NCBI RefSeq assembly: GCF_001956695.1
Contig: NZ_CP019070.1
Coordinates: 496,001 to 560,000, forward strand
Length of the DNA stretch: 64,000 nucleotides
Direction of reading: 5' to 3'
Source: Poseidonibacter parvus
Lineage (GTDB): Bacteria > Campylobacterota > Campylobacteria > Campylobacterales > Arcobacteraceae
Below, piece after piece: positions 26,480 to 34,822 of this stretch. The position numbers and the translations under genes were made by a program. The notes under the pieces are model-generated. The model ran no database searches, was not told where the DNA came from, and worked only from the letters and a program-made list of their open reading frames with translations. The first letter of the stretch is position 1. Each line of letters starts with the position of its first letter.

Positions 26480-26914
26480 ATGAAAGAAAAAAAGATAATA
26501 GGTAAAAGAGAAATTATCTCAATTTTAGATTTAGATTTATATGATTTAGATGCAAAAGTTGACACAGGTGCAGATTCAAATGCCTTACATTGTGATAATA
26601 TCGTTATTGAAAATGATATGGTACATTTTTGTTTATTAGATGAAGTACATGAGTCTTATCATGGAAAAAGAATGTCACTTCCTTTATATAAAGTAAAAAA
26701 GGTAAAAAGCTCAAATGGTGAGATTCAATTAAGACCTTCTATTAAAGTATCTGTTGAGTTTATGGGAAAGAAATATAAGAGCATTATATCTTTAACCAAT
26801 AGAGCTGATATGAAATTTCCTATGTTAATAGGGAGAAGATTTATGCAAGAAAGATTTTTAGTTGATGTATCAAAAGAATACATGAGTAAAGAAATAAAAA
26901 AGGAAACAAAATGA
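26480..26914 (+). CDS. rimB: RimB-like retropepsin-type protease
   Basis: 144 residues of the family formerly called ATP-dependent zinc protease. KVDTGADSNALHC holds the D-T-G-A of aspartic (retropepsin-like) proteases, and PMLIGRRFM closes the fold. In Pseudomonas the RimB protease works with the RimK glutamate ligase to control poly-Glu tails. It overlaps rimK by 4 bases. No signal peptide, so cytoplasmic. Confidence 0.82.
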   Translation: MKEKKIIGKREIISILDLDLYDLDAKVDTGADSNALHCDNIVIENDMVHFCLLDEVHESYHGKRMSLPLYKVKKVKSSNGEIQLRPSIKVSVEFMGKKYKSIISLTNRADMKFPMLIGRRFMQERFLVDVSKEYMSKEIKKETK

Positions 26915-27837
26915 TTGTTTACATATTATCAAGAAATGCAAAGTTATACTCAACTGCAAGATTAGTTGAAGCTGCACAAGAAAGAAACTGGGACGTTCGA
27001 GTTATTGATTATTTAAAATGTACAATTGAAATAATGAAAGGTGAATTAGTAATTAATTATTTAGGAAAAGTTCTACCTACACCTGATGCTATTATACCAA
27101 GAATTGGTGCGAGTAGAACATTTTATGGAACTGCAATGGTTAGACACTTTGAGATGATGGATGTTTTCTCAACTTCTGGAAATTTAGCAATTGCAAGAAG
27201 CCGAGATAAATTAAGAAGTTTACAAGTACTTTCAAAAAATGATGTAGATATGCCTAAAACAGTTTTTGCTTCAAATAAATCAAGTGCAAAAGATGTTATT
27301 GCTTTAAGTGGTGGAGCTCCTTTAGTACTTAAAATTCTTGAAGGAACTCAAGGTGTTGGTGTTGTTTTAGTTGATAGTGAAAAAGCGGCTAAATCAGTTC
27401 TTGATGCATTTTATGGAATGGATGTAAACTTACTTGTTCAAGAGTTTATAGAAGAAGCAGGTGGAGCTGATATTAGAGCTTTAGTTGTTGGCGGTGAAGT
27501 AGTTGGTGCTATGAAAAGACAAGGTGCAGAGGGTGATTTTAGATCAAATTTACATCAGGGTGGAAGTGCAACTGCCTATAAGTTAAATAGAAAAGAAAAA
27601 TCAACTGCACAAGCTGCTGCTAAAGCTATGGGTCTTGGTTTTTGCGGGGTTGATATGATTCCATCAAGTCGTGGTCCTTTGGTTATGGAAGTTAATTCGT
27701 CTCCTGGATTAGAAGGTATTGAAAAATCTACTAAATTAGATATTGCAGGAAAGCTTATGGATTATATTGAGAAAAACGTTACTCCAACAACTCCTAATAA
27801 AAAAAGAAAAATAAAAAGAGACAACATTGGAGCATAA
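26911..27837 (+). CDS. rimK: RimK-type ATP-grasp glutamate ligase
   Basis: 308 residues. The ATP-grasp fold has the ATP-binding LKILEGTQGVGVVLVDS, QEFIEEAGGADIRALVVGGEVVGAMKRQG, the His in NLHQGGSA and the metal-binding VMEVNSSPGLEGIE. RimK adds Glu residues to the C terminus of ribosomal protein S6 (and makes poly-glutamate). It is in an operon with RimB and an M14-type carboxypeptidase-like protein, which makes a complete add-and-remove set plausible. A basic tail NKKRKIKRD is extra. Confidence 0.92.
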   Translation: MIVYILSRNAKLYSTARLVEAAQERNWDVRVIDYLKCTIEIMKGELVINYLGKVLPTPDAIIPRIGASRTFYGTAMVRHFEMMDVFSTSGNLAIARSRDKLRSLQVLSKNDVDMPKTVFASNKSSAKDVIALSGGAPLVLKILEGTQGVGVVLVDSEKAAKSVLDAFYGMDVNLLVQEFIEEAGGADIRALVVGGEVVGAMKRQGAEGDFRSNLHQGGSATAYKLNRKEKSTAQAAAKAMGLGFCGVDMIPSSRGPLVMEVNSSPGLEGIEKSTKLDIAGKLMDYIEKNVTPTTPNKKRKIKRDNIGA

Positions 27838-28882
27838 GAATTCAAAGGTAGAGTTTGCAGGTACAGAAATATTAAAAGGTACAAACGTAACTTTAAATTT
27901 AGAACTACCTAAACTTTATCACTCTCCTATGGATTTACCAATTAGAGTAATTAGAGGGAAGAAAGATGGCCCTACTATTTTTATTAGTGCTGCAATTCAT
28001 GGTGATGAATTAAACGGTATTGAGATAATTAGAAGATTTAGAAAGCTAAGTGAATTAAAAAGACTTAAAGGAACTGTTGTTTTAATTCCTATTGTTAATA
28101 TCTATGGAGTGATGACATTATCTCGATATATGCCAGATAGAAGAGATTTAAATAGATCTTTTCCTGGAACAAAAAAAGGTTCACTTGCAAGTAGGGTTGC
28201 AAAAGTATTTTTTGATGAAATTGTATCAAAGTGTGATTTTGGAATAGATTTACATACAGCTGCAATTCATAAATCAAATTTACCACAAGTAAGAACAAAT
28301 CTTAATAATGAGTTTACAAATAACTTAGCTAAGAAGTTTGAAGCACCAATTGTATTACACTCAGAATTAAGAGATAATTCACTTCGTGCAGAAGCACAAG
28401 AAAAAGGAATACCTGTACTTTTATATGAAGCAGGAGAGGCTTTACGATTTGATGAAACTTCTATTAGAATTGGGGTAAAAGGCATTGTAAATGTTCTAAG
28501 AGAACTTGATATGCTTCCTGCTGTTAGTAAAAAAAGAAAATACAAAATGCCTATTGTTACAAGAAGTAGCCAATGGATTAGATCAACTGAAAGTGGAGTT
28601 ATTAGAACTATTAAAGCACTTGGTGATATTGTAAAAGAAAATGAAGTAATTGCTTATGTAGATGAGCCTTTAGATGATGAAAGTTTTGAAATAAAAGCAT
28701 CTTTTGATGGCGTGATTATTGGAAAATCTGAAATACCTTTAATACAAGAAGGTGATGCAATTTTTCATATTGCAAAGCTAAAAGATTTAGAAATTGCAGA
28801 GAATAAAATTGAATACTTTAATGAAGACGCAATTTTTGAAAGTGAATTTCGAGAATTAAAAGAAGAAGAAACAATAGAATAG
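27827..28882 (+). CDS. M14-family succinylglutamate desuccinylase/aspartoacylase-like hydrolase
   Basis: 351 residues from a TTG start that overlaps rimK by 11 bases; no other start lies before residue 34. Zinc and substrate motifs are AAIHGDELNGIEI (HxxE), DLNRSFPG, GIDLHTAA (second zinc His) and LLYEAGE (catalytic Glu). The C-terminal 90 residues form a beta-rich domain with TESGVIRTIKALGDIVKENE, typical for AstE-like proteins. Because it is coupled to RimK and RimB, a natural guess is removal or processing of Glu residues rather than arginine breakdown; that is inference. Confidence 0.82.
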   Translation: MEHKNSKVEFAGTEILKGTNVTLNLELPKLYHSPMDLPIRVIRGKKDGPTIFISAAIHGDELNGIEIIRRFRKLSELKRLKGTVVLIPIVNIYGVMTLSRYMPDRRDLNRSFPGTKKGSLASRVAKVFFDEIVSKCDFGIDLHTAAIHKSNLPQVRTNLNNEFTNNLAKKFEAPIVLHSELRDNSLRAEAQEKGIPVLLYEAGEALRFDETSIRIGVKGIVNVLRELDMLPAVSKKRKYKMPIVTRSSQWIRSTESGVIRTIKALGDIVKENEVIAYVDEPLDDESFEIKASFDGVIIGKSEIPLIQEGDAIFHIAKLKDLEIAENKIEYFNEDAIFESEFRELKEEETIE

Positions 28883-28887
28883 GGTGA

Positions 28888-28914
28888 TGCAACTATAATA
28901 AAATTATAGTTGCA
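28888..28914. terminator. Hairpin between the M14 gene and mgtE
   Basis: A perfect 11-bp stem TGCAACTATAA / TTATAGTTGCA (28888-28898 with 28904-28914) and a 5-nt loop, overlapping the last codons of mgtE. No T tail on either strand, so its terminator role is uncertain. Confidence 0.4.
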
Positions 28915-30257
28915 AGACCTAAGAAGCTAAAGAATCCTACAATATCAGTTACTGTTGTTAATATTACAGTTGAACCAATAGCAGGGTCAATATCTAATTT
29001 TTCTAAAACTAATGGAATTACTGCTCCAAAAAAACCAGCACTTACTAAATTTATAATCATAGATATTGCAATTACAATTCCAAGAAGTGGAATATTAAAC
29101 CAAAAATATGCAATTACTCCAATAACAAAAGCAAATAATAAACCATTTACAAGTGAGATTATCACTTCTTTTATAATAGTCTTTTTTGCATCATCATATT
29201 CAATTGAACCCAATGCCATTTGTCTTACTGTTACTGTAAGTGTTTGTGTTCCTGCATTTCCACCCATTGAAGCAACTATTGGCATTAAAACTGCAAGAGC
29301 AACTAGTGATTGGATTGTTGCATCAAATAATCCAATTACAATTGAAGCTAAAATGGCAGTAATTAAGTTTATACTTAACCAAAAAGCACGATTTTTACCA
29401 ATTTTAAAAATACTTTCTTCTTCTTCGGCTTTATCACTAACCCCTGCAAGTGAGTAAAGTTGTTTTGTATCTTGTTCTTGCATAAGATTTCTTACATCAT
29501 CATGCGTTACTCGACCAAGAAGTTTATTATCAGAGTTTATGATTGCTAAAGCATTTAAGTTATAGTTTGTAAACATACTAACTACTTCATCTATTTCTTC
29601 TTTATCATTAAAGCTATAGTGTTCAATGATATCCTTAGGTAGTTCTTTAAAAGTTTGAGTTCTCTCAAATAAAATCAACTCTTCTAAACCAATTGAACCT
29701 AAGTAGTTATTCTCATCATCTGTTAAAAAAGCATGGAAAATATCATGTAAGATATTTAAATCTTTTTCTTTTTTTAATCTTTTTAAAGCAGTATCAATTG
29801 TTTCATTTATATTTACAGAAAATAGCTCTTTTTGCATAAATGCACCAGCTTGCTCTTCTTCATAAGCATTAAGCTCTTCAATAATTTGTTTATCTTCATC
29901 ATTTAGCTTAGATAAAACTGTTTGTGCTGCATCTTCATCTTTTTGAGATATATTATAAATAAGCATAGATGCATCATCACTATCCATACTTGACGTTACT
30001 TTTGCAACTTTCTTTTCACTTATTATATTAGTAATCTCTTCTTGAATATATGTTGGCATATTCACTAATATTTGTGCAAATAAATCACTTGGGATTTTTT
30101 TACAGATATTTTTGTATTCATTAATTTCAATATCTCTTAAATCTTGTAAATCTTTTGCAATATCAAAAGGATGAATATCACTAATACCTTTTTTATAATC
30201 TTCAATAATTGATATTAACTTTGTATTTAATTCTAATACTATTTGTGTTTGATCCAT
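28893..30257 (-). CDS. mgtE: Magnesium transporter MgtE
   Basis: 454 residues. N-terminal helical MgtE_N domain (about 30-125), two CBS domains (about 130-255) that gate on Mg2+, and five membrane helices from about residue 310. The pore motif is MPIVASMGGNAGTQTLTVTVRQMALG. It takes up Mg2+ passively, closed when cytoplasmic Mg2+ is high. It is last in a minus-strand operon that also has a CorA-like protein and a mechanosensitive channel. Confidence 0.94.
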   Translation of the reverse strand: MDQTQIVLELNTKLISIIEDYKKGISDIHPFDIAKDLQDLRDIEINEYKNICKKIPSDLFAQILVNMPTYIQEEITNIISEKKVAKVTSSMDSDDASMLIYNISQKDEDAAQTVLSKLNDEDKQIIEELNAYEEEQAGAFMQKELFSVNINETIDTALKRLKKEKDLNILHDIFHAFLTDDENNYLGSIGLEELILFERTQTFKELPKDIIEHYSFNDKEEIDEVVSMFTNYNLNALAIINSDNKLLGRVTHDDVRNLMQEQDTKQLYSLAGVSDKAEEEESIFKIGKNRAFWLSINLITAILASIVIGLFDATIQSLVALAVLMPIVASMGGNAGTQTLTVTVRQMALGSIEYDDAKKTIIKEVIISLVNGLLFAFVIGVIAYFWFNIPLLGIVIAISMIINLVSAGFFGAVIPLVLEKLDIDPAIGSTVILTTVTDIVGFFSFLGLATIILL

Positions 30258-30277
30258 TTCTTCCCTAGTTAAATTTA

Positions 30278-31690
30278 TTATTCTTCACTATCTTTTTTTA
30301 TAACTTTTTTTGCTGCTTTTAGTTTTATATTCTCATTTTTTTCATACTCTTTTAGTAAAGATATCGATATTTCGCCTCTTTTACTAGATACTGTTTTATA
30401 GTTTATTTGATATGAAATTATCGCTATTATAGCTGTTTTTGTAGAGTTTAGTGAATATGAAAGTGTATGTATTAAATCAAACTTTTCAAATACTTTAGCT
30501 GTTACTTCTTCAATAAAATCAAAATTATTGTCTATATCAAATTCAAACTCAATTAAATCATTTATAATTCCATTCTTTTTTAAAGAGTAGTTATAAAAAA
30601 CTTTTGTAAAAATATAGCTATTTGGAATATAAATAGTTCTACCTACATTTTTAATTTCTTTGATATTTGTATAATCACTCACTTCATTTAGTTTGATTTT
30701 GATTAGTGAAATATTAGTAATGTCTCCAATAGTATGTTTAGTTTCAAATTGAACCATAACTCTATCTCCCACTCTTATTACATTTGAGAAAAAGATATAA
30801 ATTGCACCTGCTATATTTAGTATTATCTCACGTGTTGCAATTGTTAAAGCAGCAGCAATAATTCCTAAAAATGTAATAATATACATGATATCGTTGATAT
30901 ATCTTATAATGATAAAAATTAAAATAGAAAGTACAAAAAGTAAGGCCATAAGTTTTCTATAATTCTTTTCAAGTTCTTCACTTTCTTTATTTCTTACAAG
31001 ATAAAAGAAAATAAATAATGAAATTTTATATATAAAATAAGAAACTATAATTATGCTAAATGTTGTTATATGTTTAATAAAAACTTCGTTTTTATACTCT
31101 TCATATTTTCTTTTTAAATCATCTTTTGTTTCTAAAAGTGTTTCATACATTTTTTCTATATTTTCAGTATATTCACTAAAATAGTCAATTTGTTCTTTTA
31201 ATTGAATTACTCTTTTACCTTTAGAATCAACTTTTAATTGCTCTTCATAAGAGTCTTGAAGATAAACAAAAGCTGAGTAAAACTCTTTTTTTAAAGAGTC
31301 ATATTTTCTTATTTTATTTCTTAATTCTTCTTCTGAGATATTAAACAAATAATCATAAATATTAATATTAGGAATCTCATATTTTTTGTTTTTAAGTAAT
31401 TCATCAAAACTACTTTTCTTTTCATATAAAAATAGTTTTGATTTATAAATATTTAATTTATTCATATATTCTTGTAGTTTTGATTGATTGTTTCTTATTT
31501 TAGGTTTTAGAATTTCTAATTCAATTTTATTTATATTATTTAAAACTGTATTATAATTTTTATAGTTCGAATATGTTTTTAACCAAATATTTGTATTTGA
31601 AATTTTTTTTGTACTAGCTTCATTAAGTTCATTTGTAAAAGCTACTGAAGTAAATAAAAGTAAAAAAAGAATAATAAATTTTATTTTCAT
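30278..31690 (-). CDS. MscS-family mechanosensitive channel
   Basis: 470 residues. A signal peptide (about 1-19), a coiled, Lys-rich periplasmic region (about 25-195), then three or four membrane helices and the MscS domain (TIATREIILNIAGAIYIFFSNVIRVGDRVMV). The pore helix lacks the regular Gly-Ala pattern of E. coli MscS. The C-terminal domain is short. It lies between rimB2 (4-base overlap) and mgtE, so osmotic or ion stress is the likely theme. Confidence 0.85.
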   Translation of the reverse strand: MKIKFIILFLLLFTSVAFTNELNEASTKKISNTNIWLKTYSNYKNYNTVLNNINKIELEILKPKIRNNQSKLQEYMNKLNIYKSKLFLYEKKSSFDELLKNKKYEIPNINIYDYLFNISEEELRNKIRKYDSLKKEFYSAFVYLQDSYEEQLKVDSKGKRVIQLKEQIDYFSEYTENIEKMYETLLETKDDLKRKYEEYKNEVFIKHITTFSIIIVSYFIYKISLFIFFYLVRNKESEELEKNYRKLMALLFVLSILIFIIIRYINDIMYIITFLGIIAAALTIATREIILNIAGAIYIFFSNVIRVGDRVMVQFETKHTIGDITNISLIKIKLNEVSDYTNIKEIKNVGRTIYIPNSYIFTKVFYNYSLKKNGIINDLIEFEFDIDNNFDFIEEVTAKVFEKFDLIHTLSYSLNSTKTAIIAIISYQINYKTVSSKRGEISISLLKEYEKNENIKLKAAKKVIKKDSEE

Positions 31691-32166
31691 TTTTTATTCT
31701 TTTGTATAAAAGATAAATTCTTTTTTCTTACATCAACGATAAAATCTTTTTCCAAAAATTCTCTTCCTAATAAAATTGGATAACTCATTTTTTTCCTATC
31801 TCTTAATGTAAACTCAACTTCATAACTTTTATTAAAAATTATAACTTCTGTTGAAATCACATATCTTTTTTCAACTATGCCATTTGAACTTCTAACTTTT
31901 GCTATTCTTTTAATTGGCATAATATACTTTTGGTCTTTATATTTTTTATGTGATTTATCTAATACATCAAATTCTACTTTTCCATCTTCTATTTGCTTAA
32001 TAAGCATACAATGTAAAGATGAAGTTTTAGCACCTGTATCAACTTTTGCTCTTAAGTTTTTTAACTTTAATAAAGGTAAATCAACTCTATCATATTTTCC
32101 AATTACTGTACTATTTGCGATTAAAAACTGAATAGATATAAATAAAAAAAAGATAAACTTAAACAT
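31687..32166 (-). CDS. Exported RimB-like retropepsin-type protease
   Basis: 159 residues, a second copy of the RimB family in this window. The catalytic motif is AKVDTGAKTSSLHC and the end YPILLGREFLEKDFIVDV. Unlike the 26480 copy it begins with a signal peptide (MFKFIFFLFISIQFLIANS), so it should act in the periplasm. It has no RimK next to it; it is coupled to the MscS gene (4-base overlap) and to the M42-like peptidase gene (8-base overlap). Its substrate is unknown. Confidence 0.82.
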   Translation of the reverse strand: MFKFIFFLFISIQFLIANSTVIGKYDRVDLPLLKLKNLRAKVDTGAKTSSLHCMLIKQIEDGKVEFDVLDKSHKKYKDQKYIMPIKRIAKVRSSNGIVEKRYVISTEVIIFNKSYEVEFTLRDRKKMSYPILLGREFLEKDFIVDVRKKNLSFIQKNKK

Positions 32167-33202
32167 TCTTTTCTTCTAAATAAAGCTTTTGTAAAACTAA
32201 TAAAATACTATCAATTGATTGTATTAATGCAGTTTCTTCAACTGTATGATACCCAATAGTAGGAACTTGTAATGTTGTTCCTTGAATACTACCTTTACTT
32301 GCACTAATTATTCTTCCAAGCTCTGTAATACCAAGTGATGATTTTGTATTTGTTTGTTTCATAATAGTTTTTAAGTATTCATCTTTATAATGATATTTGA
32401 TTCTATTTTTTAAAGCTATTTTTTTTATTTTTGCTTTAAGTGGTGATCTAAAATATGCATTCTCATCTCTATTTCTTAATACAATATCTAATAATTTAAT
32501 ATCTTCAATTGTTTTATAAGGACTAGTATCTAAAACTAAAAGTTCATTTGTAGTAATATCAAATCTTCTGAAGTACTCAAGTAAAAATCTCCAGCTCTTT
32601 CCAGCTTCCTCACTTGCTGTAAAAAATGCAGTTCCTTGGTATCCTAACTCATACATATAAACTAAAATGGCAACGCTTAAAACATTATCAAGCTGTGCTG
32701 CAATTGTTTCATTTCCTATTTGAAGTTTATCCATAAAGGCAATTGGAGTTCCGGGAAATAAATGATCAAACTCGTTTATTTTAAATATGATATTGTTTCT
32801 TCTTTCACAAAGAAAAGCATTTTCAATTGTCCCCATTCCTAAATATGAACCAGACCATGGCTCATAAGCTTGAACTTTTTGATTTACAAATCTCTTTTCA
32901 AAGTTTTTTAGCATTTGATTTCTATTTGAAACATTATCTAAATCTGATTGATTTTTTGCTACATATGCTGCATATTGAAACTCATTGTGTCCTGTACAAA
33001 TTAATCCATGTCTATCAGAATGCGCTGAAATATAACCACTTGTAGGATTATTTCCTTTTGCAACAAGTACACCATCATAGTACTCAACAGTAACATTTAA
33101 ATCTTCTAATTCTCTTTTTAGGTACATAAAAAAAGAGTGTTCATATCCAACTACTGTTGGTATTTTTATAAGTTGTTTTAAAATATCGTAAAAATTGTTC
33201 AT
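32159..33202 (-). CDS. M42-like metallo-aminopeptidase
   Basis: About 347 residues. AHSDRHGLICTG near residue 60 gives the first metal His and Asp, QLDNVLSVAILVYMY the bridging Asp, and FFTASEEAGKSWRF the catalytic Glu pair of M42/M20/M28-type peptidases. The late LGITELGRIISA and VPTIGYHTVEE segment holds the last His. It is cytoplasmic, without signal. The start used gives a TAATG overlap with the upstream CorA gene; a Met three codons earlier (33211) is possible. Confidence 0.78.
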   Translation of the reverse strand: MNNFYDILKQLIKIPTVVGYEHSFFMYLKRELEDLNVTVEYYDGVLVAKGNNPTSGYISAHSDRHGLICTGHNEFQYAAYVAKNQSDLDNVSNRNQMLKNFEKRFVNQKVQAYEPWSGSYLGMGTIENAFLCERRNNIIFKINEFDHLFPGTPIAFMDKLQIGNETIAAQLDNVLSVAILVYMYELGYQGTAFFTASEEAGKSWRFLLEYFRRFDITTNELLVLDTSPYKTIEDIKLLDIVLRNRDENAYFRSPLKAKIKKIALKNRIKYHYKDEYLKTIMKQTNTKSSLGITELGRIISASKGSIQGTTLQVPTIGYHTVEETALIQSIDSILLVLQKLYLEEKNV

Positions 33203-34185
33203 TAAAGCCATTTCTTCTTTCTAAAAATATATAGTTGTACTACAACTATAAATATTAACGATATTGTAAATATAGAGAAAGAAAAACTATTTTCAGCCCC
33301 TGGTATTCCACCTACATTTACACCTAAAAGCCCTGTTAAAAAACCAAGTGGTAAAAAAATCGCTGAAATTATTGAAAGTACATACATTCTTTGATTTAAT
33401 TGCTCACTTAAGTTATTGGATATTTCTTCTTGAACTAAAGATATTTTGTCTTTTATTGAATCAAGATCTTCAATATACTTAATTAATCTATGATTGATTT
33501 CTCTTAATTGTATTTTTTCATACTCATTAATCCAAGTAATTTTTTGCTCATATAGTTTAAATATTGCTTCTTTTTGAGGACTTAAATATCTTTTTAAAGA
33601 AATTGATTCTCTTTTTATTTGTGAGATACTTGTTCTTAAGGCGGCATTACTTGATTCAATACTTTGCTCTTCTAAACTTGAAGCTCTATCTTCTAAGTCT
33701 AAAATATAATCTTCCATTCTATCTGTTAATCTATCGGTTAGTTCTATTAAAAATTCAGATGAATTCTTAGGTCCCTTACCTTGTTCAAAATATTCTAATA
33801 TATCATTTACTGAAAAAAGATCTCTTTTTTTAGTACTAATTATTATGTTTTTACTAAGATATAATCTAATAGAAATCATATCTTCAGGATCACTATTAGG
33901 ATTTAGATTTATTCCTCTTAAAGCTAATAAAACTGAGTCATTTAAAATAGTTGTTCTAGGTCTTGTTATTTGCGATAGTAAAGCTTCTGCTGCGATTGGA
34001 TCAATACCACTTTTATTTGTAATCCAATCTATACTTTGCTCTTTTGTATAATCAAAATGCACCCACAAAACACCCATTGAAGAATCGTAACTATCAAGTT
34101 CTTCAAAACTTATATCTTTTGCTCCACCTTTACCATCGAAAATAATTCCATGGCAAAAGCCATTTTCATTAATAGAGTTTTCCAT
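33202..34185 (-). CDS. CorA/ZntB-family divalent cation transporter
   Basis: 327 residues. A large cytoplasmic domain (about 1-260) with a long helix, then two membrane helices at the C terminus. The pore signature, normally GMN, reads GVN in LTGLLGVNVGGIPG, which is the form found in ZntB-type proteins. Hence transport of Zn2+ or another ion is as likely as Mg2+. The operon also holds MgtE. Confidence 0.85.
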   Translation of the reverse strand: MENSINENGFCHGIIFDGKGGAKDISFEELDSYDSSMGVLWVHFDYTKEQSIDWITNKSGIDPIAAEALLSQITRPRTTILNDSVLLALRGINLNPNSDPEDMISIRLYLSKNIIISTKKRDLFSVNDILEYFEQGKGPKNSSEFLIELTDRLTDRMEDYILDLEDRASSLEEQSIESSNAALRTSISQIKRESISLKRYLSPQKEAIFKLYEQKITWINEYEKIQLREINHRLIKYIEDLDSIKDKISLVQEEISNNLSEQLNQRMYVLSIISAIFLPLGFLTGLLGVNVGGIPGAENSFSFSIFTISLIFIVVVQLYIFRKKKWL

Positions 34186-34187
34186 TA

Positions 34188-34724
34188 TTAATTAGCATTT
34201 TTTAAATTATATTTTTCAATAAAAGTAGGAAGGAATGAATAAAAATCTTCAATGATTTCTTCATCTTCTATATCTTCATTTACAATATCTTTTATCTCTT
34301 CAGTATTAATAGTTAAAAGTAAAAGTACAATAGCTTTTTTAATACTTATTTTTTCATTTATACAATAATCTATAACTTCATTTCCACATGTTTTTAAACT
34401 ATTAAGATTAGTATATGGTTTATTTGAATTGATATTATGTTCATATTGAATATTTATCTTATGTATTGATGTTTCAATTATTTCACTTAACTCATTTTTA
34501 TAATCTGATTTAATAGCAAGTTTATTTTTCAAATCTTTTAAATCTTTGTTTTGAAAAAAGTTTTTAGCACCAAAGTATTTTTTTAGAATAGAAATAGATT
34601 CTATTGAATATTCAGTCTCAATATCTTCTATCAAATTTCTTTTTTTATTTACTAAATATTTAACTACAAAAAAGATAATCAAAAGTATAAGTATAATTAA
34701 AAGTATTTTCAATGTTTTCTCCAT
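34188..34724 (-). CDS. Unknown membrane-anchored protein
   Basis: 178 residues, not recognised. One helix at the N terminus (about 5-25), then a cytoplasmic, mostly helical part rich in Lys, Asn and Glu, with an acidic end IVNEDIEDEEIIEDF. It is the first gene of the six-gene membrane operon, 2 nt before the CorA-like gene. Confidence 0.55.
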   Translation of the reverse strand: MEKTLKILLIILILLIIFFVVKYLVNKKRNLIEDIETEYSIESISILKKYFGAKNFFQNKDLKDLKNKLAIKSDYKNELSEIIETSIHKINIQYEHNINSNKPYTNLNSLKTCGNEVIDYCINEKISIKKAIVLLLLTINTEEIKDIVNEDIEDEEIIEDFYSFLPTFIEKYNLKNAN

Positions 34725-34822
34725 ATTAATTTGTGCAATTTTATTCTTTATATACTTAAAATAAGTACTTTTTTGTAAATTAATATAATATAATCATTTA
34801 TAATATTCAAGGACAGAAAAAA

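Noticed and set aside
33202-34185. Calling the CorA-like protein a magnesium transporter
   Set aside because: The pore motif is GVN, not GMN, so the metal cannot be assigned; a working MgtE is in the same operon.
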